The notes under the pieces: generated by a model
What the model was told of the DNA's origin: nothing
Database searches by the model: none
What the model saw: only the letters and a program-made list of their open reading frames with translations
Shown here: positions 58,294 through 64,000 of the stretch, one piece after another
Numbering within the stretch: the stretch's first letter is position 1
Layout of the letters: the number at the start of each line of letters is the position of its first letter
Translations under genes and position numbers: made by a program
Assembly (NCBI GenBank): GCA_017447185.1
Contig: JAFSOC010000031.1
Coordinates: forward strand, 62,001 to 126,000
Direction: 5' to 3'
Source of the DNA: Clostridia bacterium
GTDB lineage: Bacteria > Bacillota > Clostridia > Christensenellales > Aristaeellaceae
Length of the DNA: 64,000 bases

Positions 58294-59295
58294 TCAGCGG
58301 GAAAGCTCGCTCAGGGTATCCCCTTCCAGCAGCATCCCCTCCACGGTGATCTGCCGGGGCTTGTGCTCCTCCGGTGTTTCGATGGCTTCGATCAGGAGAC
58401 CGATGGCTTTTTGGGCGATGACCTCTGTGTTCTGCCGGTAGGTGGTCAGCATCGGCTGGATCATCCGGGTCATCCGGATACCGTCGTAGCCCACGAGACT
58501 GACTTCCTCCGGAATCTTCACGCCGGATGCCTTCAGGTCCCACAGGGCGCCGAGGCAGCTGTAATCATCGGGGCACAGGATGCAGGTGGGCTTCTCCGCG
58601 CCGGCAAGCAGGTCCCGCGCGATGGCTGTGCAGCCTTCCGGATCGTGGAACTTCCCTTCCCGGACAAAGCCTTCCGGCACCCGGATCCCCAGCTCGGCAC
58701 ACATTTTGTAGAAACCGGCCAGCCGCTCCTTCGTCACCGCACCGGGCTGCCCCGTGATGAAGGCGATGTTCCGGTGGCCGTGGTCGTAGACGTAGCGGAT
58801 GATCCGCTCCATGCTGATCCGGTTGTCGCTGCTGACGCAGTCACATCCTTCATATATATGGTCAATCACCACGGAAGGCATGTCGCTGCTGGCCAGGCGA
58901 ATCACGTTGGCGGAGTCGAAGTCCGCCTGGATCACCACCACGCCGTCCAGGTTGCGGCGGCGGGCGTGATCGTAATAGTTTTCACCGTCCCGGTCACCGG
59001 TCTGCCCGATCAGCGTCAGATCGTACCCCAGGCGCTCCGCCTCGGAACGCAGCTCATCCAGCAGGGAACTGAAATACTCATGGTTCATCCGGTCTTCATA
59101 CAGGATTCCGATGTTGCTCGAGCGGCTCGTCTTCAGCGTGCGGGCTGCCGCGTTGGGATAATAGCCCATCTCCTTCGCCGTCTGGCAGATGAAGGTCGTC
59201 CGTTCTTTATTCTCATTGGTCAATCCGTTCAGTGCCCGGGAAACCGTAGCCACCGAGACACCGCAGGCTTCCGCTATATCCTTGAGACGGACCAT
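58294..59295 (-). CDS. LacI-family regulator of the beta-glucan locus
   Basis: A 333-residue regulator. The N-terminal helix-turn-helix reads RLKDIAEACGVSVATVSRALNG. The ligand domain has NIGILYEDRMNHEYFSSLLDEL, GVVVIQADFDSA, CILCPDDYSCLGAL and VSLVGYDGIRMTRMIQPMLTT. It is the first gene of the operon that runs to the GH5 gene, and a palindromic operator overlaps its own transcription start, so it probably represses itself and the locus until an oligosaccharide binds. The ribosome binding site is AAGGAG. Confidence 0.92.
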   Translation of the reverse strand: MVRLKDIAEACGVSVATVSRALNGLTNENKERTTFICQTAKEMGYYPNAAARTLKTSRSSNIGILYEDRMNHEYFSSLLDELRSEAERLGYDLTLIGQTGDRDGENYYDHARRRNLDGVVVIQADFDSANVIRLASSDMPSVVIDHIYEGCDCVSSDNRISMERIIRYVYDHGHRNIAFITGQPGAVTKERLAGFYKMCAELGIRVPEGFVREGKFHDPEGCTAIARDLLAGAEKPTCILCPDDYSCLGALWDLKASGVKIPEEVSLVGYDGIRMTRMIQPMLTTYRQNTEVIAQKAIGLLIEAIETPEEHKPRQITVEGMLLEGDTLSELSR

Positions 59296-59331
59296 GCAAT
59301 CGCTCCTTCTGTTTCACGATTTTGCAATAAA

Positions 59332-59345
59332 TGCAATCGTTTGCA
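59332..59345. promoter_or_regulatory. LacI-type operator over the transcription start
   Basis: TGCAATCGTTTGCA is a near-perfect palindrome with a central CG, typical of LacI-family sites. It covers the predicted start of the lacI promoter. Additional TGCAA half-sites lie at 59321-59337 and at the lacI start codon. Confidence 0.7.
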
Positions 59346-59350
59346 AACAG

Positions 59351-59379
59351 ATCATATACCTATGCATTTGGCTTGTCAA
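59351..59379 (-). promoter_or_regulatory. Promoter of the lacI-GH5 operon
   Basis: On the minus strand, TTGACA (59374-59379), 17-bp spacer, TATGAT (59351-59356). Confidence 0.8.
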
Positions 59380-59512
59380 GGGAAAATATTGTTGTTTTTG
59401 TATGTTTTTTTCCCGTTTTCCACATGTCTGTACAAGTTGTCAATTTTATAGCAAAAGCACGCGCAATCGTTTTCTTACTTGCGTTTTTCCGGCAGGCCGG
59501 AAAGGCCGCCGA

Positions 59513-59541
59513 TTGCACAAACAGGCAGTTTGTTCTATAAT
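59513..59541 (+). promoter_or_regulatory. Promoter of the NlpC-like gene
   Basis: TTGCAC (59513-59518), 17-bp spacer, TATAAT (59536-59541). Confidence 0.65.
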
Positions 59542-59580
59542 ATCCGCGAAAATCCGTAACGGATCGGAGAGATTTATCGT

Positions 59581-60372
59581 ATGGCCGGAATCAGAAAATT
59601 GCTTTGCCTTACGCTGTGCGCACTGTTTGTATTTTCCTGCGCCATCGCGGAAGAGGATATCGACGTGGAGGAAATCATCCTGAATCCCGACGGGACGCTC
59701 CCGGAGCCGGAAGCGACGGAGTCCCCGGCCGGCCGCACCGCGCGGGAAAGCTTTATTGACGATATCATCGCCCTGGGGGAAGAAATTTACATCAAGGCAG
59801 ACGGAAAGCCCCAGCGGGCCTACCTGAAAAGCGATATTTACGTTTGCAAAAATTTCACAGTGTACCTTTTCCGCCAGAACCGGGACAAGTACCGGATGGC
59901 GGAATACCCGGACCTGCAGCTGAAAATTCCCAACAACATGCCGGAAAAGCAATGCAAACCCTACTCCTACGGCTACTGCTGGGAGGATGTGCCCGCCTCC
60001 AAGGGCAATCCCTTTGTGGAGGCTGCCCAGTTCCTCTACGACTCCAAGCAGAGCAAGGAGGAGAACATCGCCCGGGCGCTGGAATTCATGAAGCAGGTGC
60101 AGCGCGGGGATTATTTCCAGATGACAGGGGACTACAAGGGCGGCAAAGGTGCCCACAGCGCGATCTTCATCTCCGACTACGATCCGGAAACCAACACCGT
60201 CCACTCCATGGACAGCAACCGGAAAGGCAAGCGCATCAACGGCACCCGGTATGGCTATGTGCTGTTTGATACAGAAATGCAGATTGACAGCTGGGTCGAA
60301 TTCTTCTGTATGAAAAAATGCGGTGCAACCCTATACCGCCTGCGGGACGATATTATTTTCGCCGGGGAATAA
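59581..60372 (+). CDS. Secreted protein with possible NlpC/CHAP-like cysteine-peptidase fold
   Basis: A 263-residue protein that I do not recognise as a named family. The signal peptide (MAGIRKLLCLTLCALFVFSCAIA) may carry a lipobox-like FSC. The mature part has YVCKNFTVYLF (~residue 83) and GAHSAIFISDYD (~residue 196), with MDSN nearby. This Cys...His...polar order fits papain-like NlpC/P60 or CHAP amidases that cut peptidoglycan or similar amides. The assignment rests only on motif order. It has its own promoter and terminator. Confidence 0.7.
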   Translation: MAGIRKLLCLTLCALFVFSCAIAEEDIDVEEIILNPDGTLPEPEATESPAGRTARESFIDDIIALGEEIYIKADGKPQRAYLKSDIYVCKNFTVYLFRQNRDKYRMAEYPDLQLKIPNNMPEKQCKPYSYGYCWEDVPASKGNPFVEAAQFLYDSKQSKEENIARALEFMKQVQRGDYFQMTGDYKGGKGAHSAIFISDYDPETNTVHSMDSNRKGKRINGTRYGYVLFDTEMQIDSWVEFFCMKKCGATLYRLRDDIIFAGE

Positions 60373-60389
60373 TCCCCGGCGAAATTTTT
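60357..60389 (+). terminator. Terminator overlapping the end of the NlpC-like gene
   Basis: TTTCGCCGGGGA (60357-60368), four-base loop, TCCCCGGCGAAA (60373-60384), five Ts. The stop codon lies in the loop. Confidence 0.88.
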
Positions 60390-60395
60390 CTTTCC

Positions 60396-62543
60396 TTACA
60401 TTTTTCCCTTGACCATGGTCAGCGCGATCCGCTGTTTCTTCTCATCCACACTGACAACCCAGACCTTCACCACATCCCCCACCTTGACCACTTCCGCGGG
60501 ATGGCGGATAAACTTGTCCGCCATGCGGGAGATGTGCACCAGGCCGTCCTGGTGGACACCGATATCCACGAAGGCGCCGAAGTCGATGACATTGCGCACC
60601 GTACCGGTCAGCTCCATTCCGGGGGTCAGGTCCTTGATATCCAGCACATCCGTCCGCAGCACGGGCTTGGGCAGCTCGTCCCGGGGGTCCCGGCCGGGCT
60701 TCTGCAGTTCGGCGATCATATCCTTCAGCGTGGGAATGCCGACGCCGATCTCCTCCGCCAGCTTTTCCTCCCCGTAAGCCTTCGCTTTCAGGGGAATCTC
60801 CGGAATACCGCCCCGCTTCAGTTCCTTCAGGTCGTATCCCAGCTTCTCCAGCAGCTTTCCCGCCGCCTCATAGCTTTCGGGATGGACACCGGTGGCGTCC
60901 AGCGGGTTTTTGCTGTCCGCCACCCGCAGGAAGCCGGCGCACTGCTCATATGCCTTCGGCCCCAGCTTCGGCACCTTTTTCAGCGCCTGCCGGGTGGCGA
61001 TGCCGTTCTCCTCCCGGTAGGCCACGATATTCTTTGCCAGCGCCGGACCGATGCCGGCCACATGGCTCAGCAACTCCGCCGATGCGGTGGAAACCTCCAC
61101 ACCCACCTGGTTCACGCACTGCTCCACCACGCCGTCCAGGGCCTCGGTCAGCTCGTTCTGCTTCAGGTCGTGCTGGTACTGCCCCACGCCGATGGCCTTC
61201 GGATCGATCTTGACCAGTTCCGCCAGGGGATCCTGCATCCGCCGGGCGATGGAGACCGCGCTCCGCTGCGTCACGTCGAAATCCGGGAATTCCTCCGCCG
61301 CCAGCTTGCTGGCGGAATAGACGGAAGCTCCTGCCTCACTCACAATCATATAGGCTGTGCCCGGCATCTCCGGCAGGAGGGAGACGATGAACTGTTCGCT
61401 CTCCCGGCTGGCGGTGCCGTTACCGATGGCGATGGCGGTGACGCCGTATTTCTGCACAAAACCCTTGATCAGCCGTGCCGCGGCAGCCTTCCCGTTTTCA
61501 TTGCCCGGCAAGGTGAAGTAGCCGACGCCGGTATCCAGCACCTTGCCGTTGGCATCGATGACCGCCAGCTTGCAGCCGGTACGGAAACCCGGGTCCACCC
61601 CCAGGGTCACCTTGCCCTTGATGGGCGGCTGCATCAGCAGCTGGTGCAGGTTCTGGGAGAAAACGCGGATGGCGGACACATTAGCCCGGTCCGTCAGTTC
61701 GTTGCGGACTTCCCGCTCCAGGGAGGGGAAAACCAGCCGTTCCCAGGCGTCCCCGCAGGCTTCTGCCACCTGAGCCGCCGCGGCGGTGGTGTTCCGGACA
61801 TAGATTTTCCGGATGCTGTCCAGCGCTCTCTCCTCCGGCACTTCCAGGGTCACCTTCAGGAATTCCTCCCGCTCGCCCCGGTTCACCGCCAGGATCCGAT
61901 GGGCCGCCATGCTGCGCACCGGCTCCCGGAAATCGTAATACATGCTGTAGACGCTGTCCTCTTCCTTCGCGGCTTTGGTCACCAGCACGCCTTCCCGCAT
62001 CATCATTTCCCGCAGGGCCTTGCGGATGTCCGCATCGTCGCTGACCGTCTCCGCCAGGATGTCCCTTGCGCCGGCCAGGGCGCTTTCCGCGTCCGGTACT
62101 TCCTTCTCCGGGTTGATATACTTCGCGGCTTCCGCTGCCGGATCCCCCGGCTGCTGCAGCATCAGCCACAGGGAAAGAGGCTCCAGGCCCCGTTCCTTCG
62201 CCACGATGGCCCGGGTACGGCGCTTCGGCCGGTAGGGCCGGTACAGGTCCTCCAATTCACTCAGGGTCTTCGCCGCCTGCAGCCGCGACTCCAGCTCCTC
62301 TGTCAGCACATCCTGTTCCGTCAGGCTTTTGCGGATTTCCTCCCGGCGCTTGTCCAGGTTCCGCAGGTATTCCAGCCGCTCGGACATCTCCCGCAGCACC
62401 TGGTCATCCAGGGAGCCGGTGGCCTCCTTGCGGTAACGGGCAATAAAAGGAATGGTATTCCCGGCATCCAGCAGCTCCACCGCTGCCTGTACCTGCTGCG
62501 GACGCAGCGAAAATTCGGATGCCAGCAAGCTTGTGTAATCCAT
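60396..62543 (-). CDS. tex: Tex-family S1 RNA-binding transcription accessory protein
   Basis: A 715-residue protein of the Tex/YhgF family, which binds nucleic acid and affects transcription. It has the N-terminal helical Tex region (FIARYRKEATGSLDDQVLREM), the YqgF-like RNase H fold with VDPGFRTGCKLAVID, helix-hairpin-helix segments (ELLSHVAGIGPALAKNIVAYR) and a C-terminal S1 domain (GTVRNVIDFGAFVDIGVHQDGLVHIS). The ATG at 62543 follows GGAGG; reading back to 62915 would enter the iorA gene on the other strand and has no support. It is convergent with the NlpC-like gene and divergent from iorA. Confidence 0.95.
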   Translation of the reverse strand: MDYTSLLASEFSLRPQQVQAAVELLDAGNTIPFIARYRKEATGSLDDQVLREMSERLEYLRNLDKRREEIRKSLTEQDVLTEELESRLQAAKTLSELEDLYRPYRPKRRTRAIVAKERGLEPLSLWLMLQQPGDPAAEAAKYINPEKEVPDAESALAGARDILAETVSDDADIRKALREMMMREGVLVTKAAKEEDSVYSMYYDFREPVRSMAAHRILAVNRGEREEFLKVTLEVPEERALDSIRKIYVRNTTAAAAQVAEACGDAWERLVFPSLEREVRNELTDRANVSAIRVFSQNLHQLLMQPPIKGKVTLGVDPGFRTGCKLAVIDANGKVLDTGVGYFTLPGNENGKAAAARLIKGFVQKYGVTAIAIGNGTASRESEQFIVSLLPEMPGTAYMIVSEAGASVYSASKLAAEEFPDFDVTQRSAVSIARRMQDPLAELVKIDPKAIGVGQYQHDLKQNELTEALDGVVEQCVNQVGVEVSTASAELLSHVAGIGPALAKNIVAYREENGIATRQALKKVPKLGPKAYEQCAGFLRVADSKNPLDATGVHPESYEAAGKLLEKLGYDLKELKRGGIPEIPLKAKAYGEEKLAEEIGVGIPTLKDMIAELQKPGRDPRDELPKPVLRTDVLDIKDLTPGMELTGTVRNVIDFGAFVDIGVHQDGLVHISRMADKFIRHPAEVVKVGDVVKVWVVSVDEKKQRIALTMVKGKM

Positions 62544-62698
62544 GTCGTTTCCTCCGTGACACTGTTGGTTCTGCTTATTGTATGCCTTCTTCCCCCTTCC
62601 GTCAAACCATTGTACTTTCGGGGGTTTTTTGTGGATTTCACCGGTGCTTTGTGGTATCATCTCATTTGGTTTATTTCCATCCAAGGATGTGTTTGAAC

Positions 62699-64000
62699 AT
62701 GCATGATGAATTTGTAATGGGCAATGAGGCCATCGCCCTCGGAGCGCTTGCTGCCGGGGTAAACCTGGTGTGCGGCTATCCCGGTACGCCCTCCACCGAA
62801 GTGCTCGAAACCGTGGCGAAGCGCCGCGGCGAAAATGTCTATGTGGAATGGTCCGTGAACGAAAAGGTCGCCATGGAGATCGCCGGCGGAGCCGCCTACG
62901 CGGGTGCCCGTGCATTGGTCACCATGAAGCAGATGGGCCTGAACGTGGCGTCCGATCCTCTGATGTGCCTGGAGTACATCGGGGTGAAGGGCGGCCTGGT
63001 GGTGCTGGTGGCGGATGACCCCGGCCCCATCTCCTCCCAGACGGAGCAGGACACCCGCTCCTTCGCTTCCTTCTCCAAGGTTCCGGTGCTGGATCCTTCC
63101 TCCGCGGCGGAAGCTTACGCCATGGTACAGGAAGCCTTTGAAATCTCCGAAAAATACCAGACGCCTGTTTTCCTCCGGCCTACCACCCGCGTTTCCCACG
63201 GCTATGCTTCCATTTCCGTAAAGGATCCGGAGGAATACACCGTACACCCGGTGGAAGGCTTTGTGAAGGACAGCAGCCGCTGGGTCATTTTCCCGCGCCT
63301 CTCTTTCGGCAACCACCGGAAGATCGAGGAGCGCAACGAGCAGCTGCAGGACGTTTTTTCCGACAACCCGCTGAACCGGATCGAGCCGGAGGAAGCGCTG
63401 CTTTCCGGCCTGCGCAGGGGTGTCGCCACCGGCGGCTTCAACTATACCTATGTGATGGAAGCCCGGAAAAAGCTGGGCGCCATCCGCACCCTGAAGGTTT
63501 CCACCCCTTTCCCCTTCCCGGAGAAGCTGGCCGTCCGCTTCCTGGAGGGGCTGGATGAAGTGCTCTGCGTGGAGGAACTGGATCCTGTCATCGAACGGGA
63601 ACTGATCTACCTCTGCGGCAAATACGGCCTGCAAACGAAAATCCTCGGCAAAATGACCGGCCATATCCCGCGTTCCGGCGAAAACAGCCGGGACAGCGTG
63701 ACCGCTGCCCTTGCCGGATTCATGAACCTCCCCGTTCCGGCGGAAACACCCGAAGCGCCTCCGCCCCTGCCGGTCCGCCCGCCGGTGCTGTGCGCCGGCT
63801 GTCCGCACCGGGCTTCCTTCTATGCCGTCAAACAGGCCATGAAGGGCCGGAAAACCGTCTTCTGCGGGGACATCGGCTGCTACACCCTGGGCAACGCCAT
63901 GCCGCTGGACATGGTGGATACCTGCCTGTGCATGGGTGCCGGCCTGGGTATTGCCCAGAGCCTGAACCACCTGGAGAAGGACCGTTCCTGCTTCGCCTTT
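62699..64000 (+). CDS. iorA: Indolepyruvate:ferredoxin oxidoreductase, alpha subunit (3' end outside window)
   Basis: 434 codons are visible and the frame is open at the right edge. IorA oxidatively decarboxylates aryl pyruvates from aromatic amino acids and reduces ferredoxin. GNEAIALGALAAGVNLVCGYPGTPSTEV at the N terminus, EWSVNEKVAMEIAGGAAYAGARAL and the thiamine-diphosphate domain start (CAGCPHRASFYAV, GDIGCYTLGNAMPLDMVDT) are diagnostic. The C-terminal ferredoxin domain should lie beyond the edge. The ATG at 62699 follows AAGGA. An iorB gene would be expected just downstream. Confidence 0.95.
   Translation, partial: MHDEFVMGNEAIALGALAAGVNLVCGYPGTPSTEVLETVAKRRGENVYVEWSVNEKVAMEIAGGAAYAGARALVTMKQMGLNVASDPLMCLEYIGVKGGLVVLVADDPGPISSQTEQDTRSFASFSKVPVLDPSSAAEAYAMVQEAFEISEKYQTPVFLRPTTRVSHGYASISVKDPEEYTVHPVEGFVKDSSRWVIFPRLSFGNHRKIEERNEQLQDVFSDNPLNRIEPEEALLSGLRRGVATGGFNYTYVMEARKKLGAIRTLKVSTPFPFPEKLAVRFLEGLDEVLCVEELDPVIERELIYLCGKYGLQTKILGKMTGHIPRSGENSRDSVTAALAGFMNLPVPAETPEAPPPLPVRPPVLCAGCPHRASFYAVKQAMKGRKTVFCGDIGCYTLGNAMPLDMVDTCLCMGAGLGIAQSLNHLEKDRSCFAF

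Noticed and set aside
56687-58543. Longer reading of the module-repeat gene beginning at 58543
   Set aside because: It would overlap lacI and hide a classic signal peptide that starts at 58231 after AAGGAGG.
60396-62915. Longer Tex reading beginning at 62915
   Set aside because: The extra 124 codons lie opposite iorA and have no homology; the family start and ribosome binding site are at 62543.

Overview
The window is GC-rich and densely coded. Its gene content points to an anaerobic Gram-positive (Firmicutes/Clostridia-type) bacterium, probably from a fibre-degrading gut or rumen habitat. The markers are an Rnf complex, two ferredoxin-dependent 2-oxoacid oxidoreductases, a cofactor-independent phosphoglycerate mutase, RqcH, an ECF-type riboflavin transporter under an FMN riboswitch, and a GH5 glucanase locus. 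The lineage is inferred; there is no rRNA gene here.

Region 1 (1-5.3 kb, minus strand) is an apparent operon of an S11-type D-Ala-D-Ala carboxypeptidase-like protein, an asparagine-synthase-like amide ligase without the glutaminase cysteine, a GT51 transglycosylase, and an ABC exporter that runs off the left edge. Both enzymes at the front of the operon lack a canonical catalytic residue. Region 2 (5.3-17 kb) holds a NodB/PG-binding protein, a FIST-GGDEF protein with a structured leader, a GH3 hexosaminidase, a minus-strand operon (AI-2E-type permease, CDF transporter, Fe-S aldo/keto reductase), and a GGDEF-EAL-PAS protein. Region 3 (17-30 kb) is mostly housekeeping: an RpiR regulator, a flavoprotein, an exonuclease, a uridine-kinase-like protein, a MATE exporter, rqcH, ribU with its FMN riboswitch, an esterase, gpmI and an SGNH esterase.

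Region 4 (29.8-42.7 kb) is the redox core. A four-subunit 2-oxoacid:ferredoxin oxidoreductase is followed on the other strand by an exported FMN/FAD fumarate-reductase-like protein, an SGNH protein, and an rnf operon in the order C, D-G fusion, E, A, B. The operon ends in a protein with five FMN_bind modules. Reduced ferredoxin made by KOR and IOR (iorA lies at the right edge) would feed Rnf, and the flavinylated proteins could carry electrons outside the membrane.

Region 5 (42.7-59.5 kb) is for sugar uptake. It has an mgl-type galactose/glucose ABC operon, a divergent LacI-sensor-GGDEF protein, and a LacI-controlled locus: a module-repeat surface protein, two extended permeases, a binding protein and a GH5 glucanase. 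All three ABC permeases carry unusual N-terminal extensions, one of them Wzz-like. No ATPase is encoded beside the GH5 locus, so a shared MsmX-type ATPase is inferred. Region 6 (59.5-64 kb) has a secreted NlpC-like protein, tex and partial iorA.

Three proteins with c-di-GMP domains occur in the window. I saw no tRNA, rRNA, CRISPR array, insertion sequence or prophage gene.
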